Shown one piece after another: positions 9,197-19,412 of a DNA stretch of 64,000 nucleotides; positions within the stretch are counted from its first letter, which is position 1, and each line of letters opens with the position of its first letter. This DNA comes from Phycisphaeraceae bacterium (lineage in GTDB: Bacteria; Planctomycetota; Phycisphaerae; Phycisphaerales; UBA1924): assembly GCA_019636795.1 (NCBI GenBank), contig JAHBWW010000003.1:372001-436000 (forward strand), in the 5' to 3' direction. The notes below the pieces were generated by a model. It ran no database searches and had not been told where the DNA came from. It saw only the letters and a list, made by a program, of their open reading frames with translations. Both the position numbers and the translations under genes were made by a program.

Positions 9197-10138
9197 TCAG
9201 GCCGATTCGTTTGCCTCACGCAGCCGAAGCCGCGGTGATTCTTCCCCGAGTGCCTCATTCGGGCGTCTGAAGAACTGGCTCGGCTTGTCGGCCGACAGAC
9301 GCGAGTTCAGTTTCGTCAGGGCTTCGTCGACGATCTGCCTGACACGTTCGCGGCTGATGCCTACTTCCTCGGAAATCTGCTTCAAAGTCAGAGGTTCCTG
9401 CCCGTCCAGACCGAACCGCATCCGCAGAATCTGGGCTTCGCGCACGTCGATGGTGTCGAGCAGTCGCTTGAGCGTTCCAAGTTCCTCGCGCAGCAGTGTC
9501 TTTTCTTCAGCCGTTCCGTCGCGGCTATCCACGACCAACTCGCTCAGGCCGAGCAGATCGCTGTCCCGCCCGCCCGGCTCCTGGGCCGGAGTGCGGAACG
9601 CCTTGACGGCGCGACGGATGATCTTGACCTTCTTGAGGGGGAGATCCATCGCCTCGGCCAGTTGCTCCATTGATGGCGGATGCCCCAGACGCCCTTCGAG
9701 CGACCGCGCGGCTTCCTTCCACTTGGCAATCAACTCCACCATGTATGCCGGAATGTGAATCGGCTGGCTGGCGTTGATCAGAGCTCGCTTGATGCTCTGC
9801 TTGATCCACCACGACGCATAGGTGCTGAACCTCGCGCCCTGGGCCGGATCAAACCCCTCAACCGCACGCAGCAGACCGATGTTGCCCTCTTCGATGAGGT
9901 CGGTCAGCAGCAACCCGCGATTGGTGTAGTTTTTCGCGATCGCAACGACCAGTCGCAGATTCGCGCGGATCATTCTCTCACGCGAAACCTGGCAATTGTC
10001 GTTGATAATCGCCCACGCCAGTTCCCGTTCCTCTTCAGGACTCAGGAGCGGAACCTGGTTGATTTCACGCATGTACAGCTGCAACTCTGATTGCAGCGCG
10101 TCCTTGGTCGATACAGATTGACCGATCATGCCACTCAT
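9197..10138 (-). CDS. RNA polymerase sigma factor, sigma-70 family (RpoD/SigA-like)
   Basis: A sigma factor of about 313 residues with regions 1.2 to 4 but no region 1.1. Region 1.2 is LQLYMREINQVPLLSPEEE. Region 2 has RANLRLVVAIAKNYTNRGLLLTD and the -10-recognition helix FSTYASWWIKQSIKRAL. Region 3 starts IPAYMVELIAKW, and region 4 has the helix-turn-helix TLKQISEEVGISRERVRQI. This matches group 1/2 housekeeping-type factors, so it is either the primary factor or a close paralogue. ATG 10138 is taken; an AGGAG lies only 1 base before it and 10 bases before ATG 10129, so 10129 is a good alternative, as is GTG 10150. Confidence 0.93.
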   Translation of the reverse strand: MSGMIGQSVSTKDALQSELQLYMREINQVPLLSPEEERELAWAIINDNCQVSRERMIRANLRLVVAIAKNYTNRGLLLTDLIEEGNIGLLRAVEGFDPAQGARFSTYASWWIKQSIKRALINASQPIHIPAYMVELIAKWKEAARSLEGRLGHPPSMEQLAEAMDLPLKKVKIIRRAVKAFRTPAQEPGGRDSDLLGLSELVVDSRDGTAEEKTLLREELGTLKRLLDTIDVREAQILRMRFGLDGQEPLTLKQISEEVGISRERVRQIVDEALTKLNSRLSADKPSQFFRRPNEALGEESPRLRLREANESA

Positions 10139-10462
10139 TCTCCTACCCACCGCCCGCCAATTTCTCAGCGGGTTGTCGAGACTGCGGAAAACCTCGACGA
10201 CTCTTCTCCTCGCCCACCCCTCCAGGAGTTCTCGGGACCACCATCCCTTGAACCCAATGAGCGGACGACCGCCTAACCGTTCGGCATCTTACACGCAACG
10301 GTTCATCAATTGCCACACAATTCCGACAAAGTCTCTGGACATTTCCAAAACTTCCTCGCTCTCCTCTCCAGATTCACTCAAACCCCATGCCCGCCCTGAC
10401 TTTCTCGGGCGACGATACTACATTCCTCAAGGCCCGATACAACCAAAACGTATCTCAAAAAT
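10139..10462. other. Divergent intergenic region, no gene seen
   Basis: About 320 bases between the start of the sigma-factor gene (minus) and the UVR-motif gene (plus). Both promoters must lie here, but I see no convincing -35/-10 pair, no terminator and no protein-like short frame. Confidence 0.4.
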
Positions 10463-11251
10463 ATGAACAATGACCTAACATCTATGCTCGACGAATGGCC
10501 CTTCGAACCCGGACAGATCAACGTCCGCATCATCGAAGGCGTCGACGGTCTCCCGCGGCTTCAGGTCCGGCTCGACCTGGGCATCATTCAGATGCACGTC
10601 AATGGCCGCCCCGATGGTCAACGCCCCTTCGGCTTCCCGAGCCTTCTCGATTATTTCGAAGCCCGTCTCGATGAAGGTTCCGTTCCTCCCGACGAATCCG
10701 ATGAACCAGACCCTGAATCGGACGGCGAACCAATCTCTCCCGTTACGCTCACGCCCGAAGATTGCAAATCCCTTCGCGACGAAGCGCTTCAGTATTACCA
10801 CCGATACATCGCGTTGCTTGTGCTCGAAGATTACGAGGGCGTCGTCCGCGACACAACCCGCAATCTGCGCGTGCTCGACCTGTGCGCCCAGTATGCTGCT
10901 GACGACACCGACCAGACTGCCCTCGAACAGTTTCGTGCCTACATCATCATGATGCGTGCTCGCGCGCTGGCGAGTCACGCGTTGCAATCCGAAGAACCCA
11001 AAGCCGCCCTCCTCGCCATCGACGACGGCATCGAAGCCCTCCGCAAGTGCTTCGAGCAACAAAACCGCGAGGGCGATTTTGAGAACTCGAGCGAAGTCCA
11101 ACTGCTCCGCTCGATGCGCGGGGCGCTGATCCCCCAACTTCCCGTGAGCCAGAAGGCCGAACTCCGCCAGCGCCTTGCCGAAGCCATTGCTCAGGAGAAC
11201 TACGAACTGGCTGCCATTCTCCGCGACGAACTCAAGATGCTCAAGGAATAA
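10463..11251 (+). CDS. UVR-motif (UvrB/UvrC) domain protein
   Basis: A 262-residue cytoplasmic protein ending in a UVR motif (about 230-262: KAELRQRLAEAIAQENYELA followed by AILRDELKMLK). This is the helical hairpin that couples UvrB and UvrC and is also found in McsA and Clp proteins. Residues 1-75 form a separate domain (VRLDLGIIQMHVNGRPDG, LLDYFEARL). An acidic linker and a long helical, TPR-like stretch follow (EALQYYHRYIALLVLEDYEG). No nuclease or helicase domain is present, so it is an adaptor type, not UvrB or UvrC. No SD precedes ATG 10463 (upstream is TCTCAAAAAT). Its function is unknown. Confidence 0.8.
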   Translation: MNNDLTSMLDEWPFEPGQINVRIIEGVDGLPRLQVRLDLGIIQMHVNGRPDGQRPFGFPSLLDYFEARLDEGSVPPDESDEPDPESDGEPISPVTLTPEDCKSLRDEALQYYHRYIALLVLEDYEGVVRDTTRNLRVLDLCAQYAADDTDQTALEQFRAYIIMMRARALASHALQSEEPKAALLAIDDGIEALRKCFEQQNREGDFENSSEVQLLRSMRGALIPQLPVSQKAELRQRLAEAIAQENYELAAILRDELKMLKE

Positions 11252-11355
11252 ACACCCCATCCACAACCGGACCAGACCCTCACGAGCACCCACAATCCGT
11301 GGCATGATTCGCAAACGCGGGTGACCATACTCGTCACCCATCCGGAGGTCTGGAC

Positions 11356-12888
11356 ATGTCGAACCTGTACGCGCGCCTCGCTCGCCGTTTTGGCCAAACA
11401 CCCACAAATCGCCAGCGGCGCGACTTCCTCAAGCACTCTGCCGTGCTCGGTGCCGCAGCTCTGCTCTCAACCGGATTCATTTCATGCGCCGGGTCGCGTC
11501 GGTCCATCCTGCTCTCGACGCGCCCGCGCACGACCGCAAATCCGATGCGGATTGCTATCGTCGGTGGTGGATTCGCGGGGCTGGCATGCGCACACGAACT
11601 GCACGCCATCGGCCACGACATCACCGTTTTCGAAGCCCGGAGGCGCGTCGGTGGCCGCGTGCTCTCGCTTGATGAAGTCGTCCCCGGAACACGAGTCGAA
11701 GGCGGCGCAGAACTCATCGGCACCAATCATCCGACCTGGGCTGCCTACGCCAACCGCTTCGGCCTCACATTCAGCGAAATCGACGAAGGAGACGACCTCG
11801 ACACGCCGATCGTCATCGATGGCAGCGTCATGCTCGCCGATGAATCCGAAGCACTCTTCCACGAGATGGAACGTATCGCCGCGAAACTGTCCCGACTCGC
11901 CCGCGCGATCAATCCGCACGAGCCTTGGAAAAGCCGCAACGCCTCAGCCCTCGACGAGCAATCCCTCGCAGGCTGGCTCGACAGCATCGGGGGCGACGCC
12001 ACGGCGTTGCGTGCATTCCGCGCCATGCTCGAAGGCGACAACGCCTGTCCTGCCGAACGGCAGTCGCTTCTGGGCGTGCTCGCTGCCATCGCAGGAGGGG
12101 GCTACGAGAAATACTGGACCGAGTCCGAGGTCTATCGCTGCGCCCAGGGCAACGACGCTCTCGCAGCCGCCCTTGCCGAACCGCTTGGGAGCCGCGTGCA
12201 TCGCGAAACGCCTGTCACGGCCATCGAACGCCAGCCCGACGGCCGCATGCTCGTCTCGGCTGCCGGCGACCGAGGCTCAACATTCGATCATGTCGTGCTT
12301 GCGGTACCGCCGACGGTCTGGGAACGCATCACAATCAACCCCACACTCCCCGATTCGCTCCGCCCGCAGATCGGCGACGCAACCAAACATCTCTTCCGCG
12401 TGAGCGGCCAGTTCTGGCGCGACCAAGGCCTCGCCGCATGGTCACTGAGCAACGGGCTCTATTCGTGGTCATGGGAGGGCACCGATGGCAAGATCGCCCC
12501 CGATGCACCCGCCGACACCGCCCGCTGTTTCACACTCTTCGCCGGCGGGCCACCATCATCAGCCGTCCGCGCTCTCGCCCCAGCCGAACGCACCGACGCC
12601 GTCATCACCGATCTCGAGCGAGCGTACAGCGCCTTCCGACCATCGTGGCTTGGACAGCAGTGGTTCATGGATTGGCCGAGCGACCCCTGGACCCGCGGCG
12701 GTTACTCCAGTGCCGCGCCCGGCGAAATCACCGCTGTTGCGCCGCGCCTGCGCGAAGGCATGCCCGGGCTGTCTTTCGCTGGCGAACACTGCTCCACAGC
12801 CTTCCCTGGCTATATGGAAGGCGCGCTCGAATCGGGCGTACGCACAGCACGCGAGATCGAAGCACGATCCGCATCCGCGACCCGTTGA
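11356..12888 (+). CDS. Tat-exported flavin monoamine oxidase family protein
   Basis: A 510-residue FAD-dependent amine oxidase. The N-terminus has a twin-arginine signal (QRRDFLKHSAVLGAAALLSTG) followed by FISCAGS, so it is exported folded and possibly lipidated at that Cys. The FAD-binding motif is IAIVGGGFAGLACAHEL (about 57-73), with the family's FEARRRVGGRVLS just after. The C-terminal FAD contact is GLSFAGEHCSTAFPGYMEGALESG. The SD GGAGG is 7 bases before the ATG. It may oxidise amines or amino acids in the periplasm; substrate unknown. Confidence 0.9.
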   Translation: MSNLYARLARRFGQTPTNRQRRDFLKHSAVLGAAALLSTGFISCAGSRRSILLSTRPRTTANPMRIAIVGGGFAGLACAHELHAIGHDITVFEARRRVGGRVLSLDEVVPGTRVEGGAELIGTNHPTWAAYANRFGLTFSEIDEGDDLDTPIVIDGSVMLADESEALFHEMERIAAKLSRLARAINPHEPWKSRNASALDEQSLAGWLDSIGGDATALRAFRAMLEGDNACPAERQSLLGVLAAIAGGGYEKYWTESEVYRCAQGNDALAAALAEPLGSRVHRETPVTAIERQPDGRMLVSAAGDRGSTFDHVVLAVPPTVWERITINPTLPDSLRPQIGDATKHLFRVSGQFWRDQGLAAWSLSNGLYSWSWEGTDGKIAPDAPADTARCFTLFAGGPPSSAVRALAPAERTDAVITDLERAYSAFRPSWLGQQWFMDWPSDPWTRGGYSSAAPGEITAVAPRLREGMPGLSFAGEHCSTAFPGYMEGALESGVRTAREIEARSASATR

Positions 12889-13032
12889 CGAGCCGTGGAA
12901 GCAAGTCCACGACAAAGTCCACGACATGATGCGATATCGCACTGCACCACCCAATGACTCACTGCAACCCGCCCACACCCACCGGACGCCGGATCTTCGG
13001 ACGCACCGTTGGACGTTTCGCACGCGCCCTGC

Positions 13033-14937
13033 TTACTTCCGCGACTGCTCGACCAGTACCCTCATCAGCGTCAAGTCCGCTGGCGTCACGCCTTCGAGCC
13101 GGCTTGCCTGCCCGAAGGTATCAGGCTGAAACCTGACCAGCGCCTGCCTGGCCTCATTGCGCAGCGTGTGACACGCGCTCCAGTCGATACTGCGCGGGAT
13201 CAACTTGTGCTCGAGTTCACGCTGCCGCTTCATCTCGCGTCGCTCACGCTCGACATAAGGCTCATACCGCACATCCGCAAACACAGTCTCAATCACGCCC
13301 GGCTCGAAACCCGCGAGCACTCTTTGCGCGTCTGCCCGCTCGTACTCCGCGCGGCGCATGACCTCTGCGAGCGCGACACCATCGACGCGCGACTCTGCAA
13401 CGATCCGCTGCGCGTTATCGAGCGCCTGCCTCCGCTCCTTGAATAACCTCATCCGCGCACGTCCAAGTTCAGTTGTCGCGAGCAACCCCAGCCTGTCGGC
13501 CACCGGAGTCAGACGATCAGCAGCATTGTCGGCCCGCAACTGCAACCGATACTCTGCCCGGCTTGTGAACATGCGATACGGCTCGCGCGGGGTCTTCGTC
13601 ACCAGATCATCCATCAGCACGCCGATGTACCCCTCATCGCGCCCCATCACGAACGCATCCTCGCTGCGCCCCCACCGCACCGCATTGATGCCCGCAACGA
13701 GCCCCTGTGCCGCAGCCTCCTCATACCCGCTCGTGCCATTGATCTGCCCGGCCAGAAACAATCCATCGACGCTCTTGGTCATGCACGTCGCGCTGATCTG
13801 GTGCGGCCGAACCATGTCGTATTCCACCGCATACCCATACCGCAGAATCTCCGCCCGCTCGCACCCGGGCATCGTGCGCACAATCACATCCTGAACATCT
13901 TTCGGCAGACTCGTCGCGATGCCATTGCAATACACCCAGTCCGTCTCCAGACTTTCGGGCTCAAGAAACACGCCATGCGTCGGGCGGTCGGCGAATCGCA
14001 CGACCTTGTCTTCGATGCTCGGGCAATACCGCGGCCCGGCGGAAAGAATCTGGCCACTGAACATCGGTGCCCGATGCAGATTCGCACGAATCACCTCATG
14101 CGCCTCAGTCGACGTCCGCGTCTGCCGACACGCGACCTGCTCGATCAGCGGAAACCGATCAACCACTCCGAGCGGCAACGCATCAACCTTCGCAAGCGCG
14201 CCAGTGCCACTCAAATCACTGAACGCGCGAGGCTGGGCATCGCCTTCCTGCAATGGCAAGTCATCCCACGCGATCGACGCCCGGCTCAACCTCGGCGGCG
14301 TACCTGTCTTGAGCCGACCCAGCTCGAACCCGAGTGCTTCAAGCGAGCCCGAGATGCCGACTGCTGCTTTCTCGCCGAAACGCCCGCCCGAGGTCTGTTC
14401 GGTGCCGGTGTGCATGAGCCCGCGCATGAATGTACCCGTCGTCACAACCACCGCTGGCGCGCGCACTTCAATCAATGCTCCGTCCCTGCTGCAAACCCGT
14501 ACACCGGAAACGTGCCGATCCGCCTGCCGCCCGCCGCGTTCGATCAGCAGTTCCTCGACTGAGCCTTCAACGACGACGATTTCGGGACGACTGGCCACCA
14601 GCGCGCGCACGGCCCTGGCGTACGCCTGCTTGTCGCTCTGGCATCGAGGGCCATGGACTGCCGACCCACGCGAAGTATTGAGCACCTTGAACATGATGCC
14701 CGTGGCGTCGGCCACCAGCCCCATGAGCCCGCCCATGGCGTCGATCTCGCGGACCAACTGCCCCTTGGCGAGACCCCCGATTGCGGGGTTGCAGCTCATC
14801 TCCCCGATGCGCGAGGCATCGAGTGTCACGAGTGCAATCGTGCCAGACTCGCCAAGAGCATTGGCAGCCGCCCACGCAGCCTCGACGCCCGCGTGCCCGC
14901 CCCCGACCACGATCACCTTGTGCTGCTCATGATGCAT
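13033..14937 (-). CDS. mnmG: tRNA uridine-34 carboxymethylaminomethyl modification enzyme MnmG
   Basis: A 634-residue FAD protein that, with MnmE, adds the carboxymethylaminomethyl group to wobble U34 of certain tRNAs. The N-terminal dinucleotide motif is VVGGGHAGVEAA. Also visible are SCNPAIGGLAKG, GTFMRGLMHTG and RPHQISATCMTKSVDGLFLAGQINGTSGYEEAAAQG, all family signatures. The C-terminal helical domain (MnmE and tRNA binding) is present and the length is normal. The gene is convergent with the amine oxidase and follows a small gene on the same strand by 49 bases. mnmE is not in the window. Confidence 0.97.
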   Translation of the reverse strand: MHHEQHKVIVVGGGHAGVEAAWAAANALGESGTIALVTLDASRIGEMSCNPAIGGLAKGQLVREIDAMGGLMGLVADATGIMFKVLNTSRGSAVHGPRCQSDKQAYARAVRALVASRPEIVVVEGSVEELLIERGGRQADRHVSGVRVCSRDGALIEVRAPAVVVTTGTFMRGLMHTGTEQTSGGRFGEKAAVGISGSLEALGFELGRLKTGTPPRLSRASIAWDDLPLQEGDAQPRAFSDLSGTGALAKVDALPLGVVDRFPLIEQVACRQTRTSTEAHEVIRANLHRAPMFSGQILSAGPRYCPSIEDKVVRFADRPTHGVFLEPESLETDWVYCNGIATSLPKDVQDVIVRTMPGCERAEILRYGYAVEYDMVRPHQISATCMTKSVDGLFLAGQINGTSGYEEAAAQGLVAGINAVRWGRSEDAFVMGRDEGYIGVLMDDLVTKTPREPYRMFTSRAEYRLQLRADNAADRLTPVADRLGLLATTELGRARMRLFKERRQALDNAQRIVAESRVDGVALAEVMRRAEYERADAQRVLAGFEPGVIETVFADVRYEPYVERERREMKRQRELEHKLIPRSIDWSACHTLRNEARQALVRFQPDTFGQASRLEGVTPADLTLMRVLVEQSRK

Positions 14938-14986
14938 CGGACGAAGTGTAGAGGTCCGCCCGGTGCCTCACGCTCAGGGATTGTGC

Positions 14987-15256
14987 CTATCCCGCCACGC
15001 GTTGCCTCGAATCGAGCTGCTCGCGCAGTTCGTGCCCGCGTTCGGTCAGGGCGAGTTCGTCGCGCAGTCCGCCGACATTGCGGATGTACCCGCCTCGGAT
15101 CAGTCGCTCGCGAAGCCCCCACCACTCATCCCCGAACCCGAGCCACAGTTCATCCTCGAACCGGCTGCTGTGACCGCGTTCGAGCAGTTCCATCGCCCGA
15201 ATCAGGATCTCCCCCTGCGATTTCGACAACTGCAAGACGAACATCTCCTCCTGCAC
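14987..15256 (-). CDS. Small protein of unknown function upstream of mnmG
   Basis: About 89 residues. The content is protein-like: a helical start (MFVLQLSKSQGEILIRAMELLERG), a Trp-rich middle (FEDELWLGFGDEWWGLRERLI) and a C-terminal part resembling a winged-helix wing (GGYIRNVGGLRDELALTERGHELREQL). It might therefore be a small DNA-binding protein, but no family is recognised. The start is unsettled. GTG 15256 has GAGGAGG 6 bases upstream and is preferred; ATG 15244 is possible; TTG 15271 would use the SD itself as codons. It probably shares a transcript with mnmG. Confidence 0.55.
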   Translation of the reverse strand: MQEEMFVLQLSKSQGEILIRAMELLERGHSSRFEDELWLGFGDEWWGLRERLIRGGYIRNVGGLRDELALTERGHELREQLDSRQRVAG

Positions 15257-15483
15257 CGAATGCCTCCTCAACTCAATTCAACGCTGAGGAGGCGTGCACG
15301 GTTGCATCGGAAGCGTCGGCAGTCGCACTTAAAGTCATTCGTTGCAGTAACTTGCGTAGGACATCGCCCCATGCAGTTTCCTCCGCATGACCCACGCCAC
15401 CCGAACATCGGAACTCGAAATCTCGCACAATGGCTTGACACCCGAGCGAGTGCCACACGCCCGATCATGCACATTTGGGTCGA

Positions 15484-16521
15484 TCACGGCATCGGGGGCT
15501 GGCCAGTATTCACTTCCTTGGCCCCATAATCCACGCCGGTCAAACCGCCACGCGTCCAGCGGTAGTACCCGTCCACGCGGTCACCGTTGACCTTGTCGAT
15601 CAGCGGTGGTGGCTCGAACGTCAGATCGCGGGGCATGTAGTTCATCCACGATGGCTGAGGCAGGTTTGCCTGGTTGGGCCTGAACCCGGGGTTGGCGTCC
15701 TCGGTCTTGAACGCCCCCACCGAGCCGTCGAACAGCAACTGCGATGTCACCGCAGTCGGATAAGCGTAGAAAATGCCCGGCTTGTGAGTGTGCCGATCGT
15801 GGAACTCGAACATGAAGACCTTGTTCCCAGCGAACGCCACCTGCGAAAGACGCCGCCTTCCCAGAGGCTTCGAGCCCACACTCATCAGGTTGTAGTCCTG
15901 CGAATACTGCTGCACGGTCGTGTTCGGCCAGAATCCGGAGTCTTCTGACCACGACGCCGGGACGGCCTGATACGTCGAACTGTACGGGAACATCATCCGG
16001 ATCGTTTCTTCACGCCAAAATGGAATGTCCGAAGTGTCTGTCGGGTTCGACTGCCATCCGATCAGCGTCTTGTCCTCCGGACAGGCCACCAGTTCCGAAG
16101 GCAACGTCGCACCGAGGTAGTCGAGCATCACAAGGTGGGTGAAGCGCCGATGCGGATAGATCTGCGTCAGCCGCGGAAAAGTCGTCCGCCCCGTACGACG
16201 ACGAATGATGTCCACAGCCTGATTCATCGTCGCCTCGATCGAATCCGGCGGCGTGCGCAGATCTGCAAACTCCGTGTTGAAGTTCACACGACCCGGCGAG
16301 AGCAACTCCCACGAATACGACGGAACCTTGTCCTGATTGTCGGTTGCATAACTCGCCGCGCCGACTCCATACTGCTTCAGATTCGACAAGCACACAGCCC
16401 GGCGTGCGGTGTTGCGGGCCTTGCTCAAGGCTGGCAGCAGAATCGCGATCAACAGCGCAATGATCGCGATCACGACCAGCAACTCGATCAATGTAAAACC
16501 ACGACGCTCGGATCGCGACAT
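15484..16521 (-). CDS. Prepilin-type N-terminal cleavage/methylation domain protein (pseudopilin-like), copy 1
   Basis: A 345-residue type IV pilin/type II pseudopilin-like protein. [17 protein letters not shown] is the class-III leader, cleaved before the Phe of GFTLIE and methylated there. A hydrophobic helix and [23 protein letters not shown] follow. The large C-terminal domain ends [20 protein letters not shown], a tail it shares with the next two genes. The frame extends upstream, but ATG 16521 has AAGGGG 7 bases before it and starts the leader. It is the most divergent of three tandem copies and has its own promoter (16600-16628). Surface or secretion-associated fibre subunit is the usual inference for planctomycete members. 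Confidence 0.88.
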   Translation of the reverse strand: MSRSERRGFTLIELLVVIAIIALLIAILLPALSKARNTARRAVCLSNLKQYGVGAASYATDNQDKVPSYSWELLSPGRVNFNTEFADLRTPPDSIEATMNQAVDIIRRRTGRTTFPRLTQIYPHRRFTHLVMLDYLGATLPSELVACPEDKTLIGWQSNPTDTSDIPFWREETIRMMFPYSSTYQAVPASWSEDSGFWPNTTVQQYSQDYNLMSVGSKPLGRRRLSQVAFAGNKVFMFEFHDRHTHKPGIFYAYPTAVTSQLLFDGSVGAFKTEDANPGFRPNQANLPQPSWMNYMPRDLTFEPPPLIDKVNGDRVDGYYRWTRGGLTGVDYGAKEVNTGQPPMP

Positions 16522-16599
16522 GCCTTGACCCCTTCGCACCGACAGAAACCGTGCGCCTCCGACGGGAGGCCCGCACGCCCGGAATCGGGCCTGAACACT

Positions 16600-16628
16600 A
16601 TTGAACCCGATTTTGTCGGCTGCGTCAA
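16600..16628 (-). promoter_or_regulatory. Candidate sigma-70 promoter for pseudopilin copy 1
   Basis: Read on the minus strand, TTGACG (16623-16628) and TTCAAT (16600-16605) are separated by 17 bases. This gives a predicted transcript start near 16593 and a leader of about 70 bases. The match is by eye only. Confidence 0.4.
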
Positions 16629-16700
16629 GTCGAATGCACCTCGATGGCCTCAAATGCGTTGACACACGGGCGCAAGCTGTCTGCGGCTCCTTTTGAGTAT

Positions 16701-16725
16701 AAAAAAACGGCTCCGAAAGGAGCCG
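16701..16725 (-). terminator. Intrinsic terminator after pseudopilin copy 2
   Basis: CGGCTCC-GAAA-GGAGCCG (16708-16725), a perfect 7-bp stem with a tetraloop. On the minus strand it is followed directly by seven T residues (16701-16707). It ends the transcript of the gene at 16774-17841 and separates it from copy 1. Confidence 0.88.
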
Positions 16726-16773
16726 ATGGAGAGTTCAAGCTGTGTAGACGAGAAGATTATCTTCGTCCGTGGT

Positions 16774-17841
<1,068 letters not shown>

Positions 17842-17989
17842 GTCAAGCAATCCTCTTCAAGATCTATCCATCAACTTTGTACACCCTTTGCCTGGGGTGC
17901 TGTGCGAGCATTGTAGCCAGAATGGCTGGGCTCAACATCTTAAGCGCAACCAGTGCGGCGACCAATGAGTCCTCTGCTTTCTTGCCCTT

Positions 17990-18025
17990 GAACAAAAACA
18001 ATGCTGGAACCTTGACGGTTCCAGC
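17990..18025 (-). terminator. Intrinsic terminator after pseudopilin copy 3
   Basis: TGCTGGAACC (18002) pairs with GGTTCCAGCA (to about 18025) around a 4-5 base loop. On the minus strand it is followed by a T-rich run (TTGTTTTTGTTC, about 17990-18001). It separates copies 3 and 2. Confidence 0.8.
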
Positions 18026-18039
18026 ACGTTGAGCGTGAT

Positions 18040-19113
18040 TCACGGAATCGGCTGGCCGGTGTTGATTTCCGATGTACCAAAGTCCACGCCTGCCAGGCCG
18101 CCACGGGTGAAGCGGTACCACACCGGGAGCAGCTCGCCCGGGTCGCCGATGGCCGGCGGCTCGGTCGTGAGCGGTGTGTAGACGTAGTACGCGGTATCAG
18201 CACTCGTGGGGTTCATGGGATCCCAGCCGCGATTGGCGTCCGCAGTCTTCTCGGTGCGGACCGATGTATCAAAGAACATGATTTTGGGTGCAGCATTCTC
18301 GTAGGCGTAGAACGGATTGTTCTTGGCTCCGTGCCAGTCATTGAACTCGAACATGAAGACCTTCATGGATGCAAAGGTGACCTGACCGAGTTTGCGATTG
18401 CCATAGATGTTGTCGGCACGAACAGTGGTGAAAAGATGCGTGGTGGAAGGAACGGGGCGAATATGCGCCGTGCGGTCCTCGGTCCATGCGTAGGGCACGA
18501 CCTGATAGGTCGATGAATATGGATAGCGGGAGCGCACGGTGACGTTGTTGAACTGATCAGAATACGCGCCACCGGGGGGCATGGTGCCATCGAGCGTGCG
18601 GTCCATCGGATTGCCCTGGGACAAGAGCAGGCTCCGGTCTTCGGGACATGCTGCGATCTGCTCGGGCAACTGGCTGCTGAGGTAGTCGAACAGCACCAAG
18701 TGGTTGAACGACCTGTGGGGCATAGTCAACGAGTTGTGATTGAGAGCGGTGGGTCCGGTCATTCCTCTGCCTGTGCGGCGACGAATGATGTCGGTAGCCT
18801 GCGCCATCTGTGCAGCCATGTCATCGGCGAAGGCGCGATTCGTGTCGGCGTGATCTGTGGGATAAATCACGTTCGCTTTCCAGGAATAGGACACGATTTT
18901 GTCCTGGAAGTCGGTGGCGTATGAGGCCATGCCGATGCCCTGCTGGCGCAGGTTCGAGGCACACACGGCTCCGCGGCCTGCCCTGCGAGCCTTGGCGAGG
19001 GCCGGCAGGAGGATGCCGATCAAAAGCGCGATGATTGCGATGACGACGAGGAGTTCAATGAGAGTGAACCCCAGAACCCGGCGTTTGTGATTGAGCATTC
19101 GATTCATTGCCAT
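18040..19113 (-). CDS. Prepilin-type N-terminal cleavage/methylation domain protein (pseudopilin-like), copy 3
   Basis: A 357-residue pseudopilin-like protein with leader [17 protein letters not shown] and tail [21 protein letters not shown]. It is the close tandem paralogue of copy 2, so the pair arose by duplication. The start at ATG 19113 (MAMNRML) has AAGGGG 8 bases upstream; a GTG at 19122 overlaps that SD and is rejected. A promoter (19277-19304) and a strong leader hairpin (19169-19191) lie upstream, so this copy heads the group and may be expressed most strongly. Confidence 0.88.
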   Translation of the reverse strand: MAMNRMLNHKRRVLGFTLIELLVVIAIIALLIGILLPALAKARRAGRGAVCASNLRQQGIGMASYATDFQDKIVSYSWKANVIYPTDHADTNRAFADDMAAQMAQATDIIRRRTGRGMTGPTALNHNSLTMPHRSFNHLVLFDYLSSQLPEQIAACPEDRSLLLSQGNPMDRTLDGTMPPGGAYSDQFNNVTVRSRYPYSSTYQVVPYAWTEDRTAHIRPVPSTTHLFTTVRADNIYGNRKLGQVTFASMKVFMFEFNDWHGAKNNPFYAYENAAPKIMFFDTSVRTEKTADANRGWDPMNPTSADTAYYVYTPLTTEPPAIGDPGELLPVWYRFTRGGLAGVDFGTSEINTGQPIP

Positions 19114-19168
19114 AGTTCTCACCCCTTCGTGGAGGACCTGTTCGATCGACCATGCCAGCGTTGACCAA

Positions 19169-19191
19169 AACGGGGGAAGAATACCCCCGTT
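19169..19191 (-). promoter_or_regulatory. Leader hairpin upstream of pseudopilin copy 3
   Basis: AACGGGGG (19169-19176) and CCCCCGTT (19184-19191) form a perfect 8-bp GC-rich stem with a 7-base loop. On the minus strand it is followed by TTGG, giving a run of four T. It lies between the candidate promoter and the start codon, so it could attenuate transcription or stabilise the mRNA 5' end. It is too weak in U-tract to be called a terminator outright. Confidence 0.55.
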
Positions 19192-19276
19192 GCGACATCC
19201 ATTCGATACGGCTGGAACGGGAAAGTGTTTCAGCCGAACCGACCCAGCCCCTAGAAAAGGGACAAGGCCGAAGATT

Positions 19277-19304
19277 ATTCTACAGCAATTGGCCTGCGTT
19301 GCAA
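19277..19304 (-). promoter_or_regulatory. Candidate promoter for pseudopilin copy 3
   Basis: On the minus strand, TTGCAA (19299-19304) and TAGAAT (19277-19282) are spaced 16 bases apart. This predicts a start near 19270 and a leader of about 155 bases that contains the hairpin at 19169-19191. The rest of the 300-base gap 19114-19412 shows nothing else recognisable. Confidence 0.4.
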
Positions 19305-19412
19305 GTCCGATGCCGCCCGAATACGGGAGTGGTGGACAAAATCATCAAAAAAGTGTCGGCTGAGTCCTGCATGGGGGATGAGTTTGTGGGGTTGTGCGCT
19401 GGAGCGAGGGGT

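Noticed and set aside
12900-12960. Direct repeat AAGTCCACGACA and palindrome TGCGATATCGCA after the amine oxidase gene
   Set aside because: Short, no stem-plus-T-run, and probably chance in the convergent gap before mnmG.
15268-15474. Short Cys/Arg-rich minus-strand frame
   Set aside because: No SD, odd composition (many Cys and Arg), and it overlaps the 5' end of the better-supported small gene at 14987-15256.
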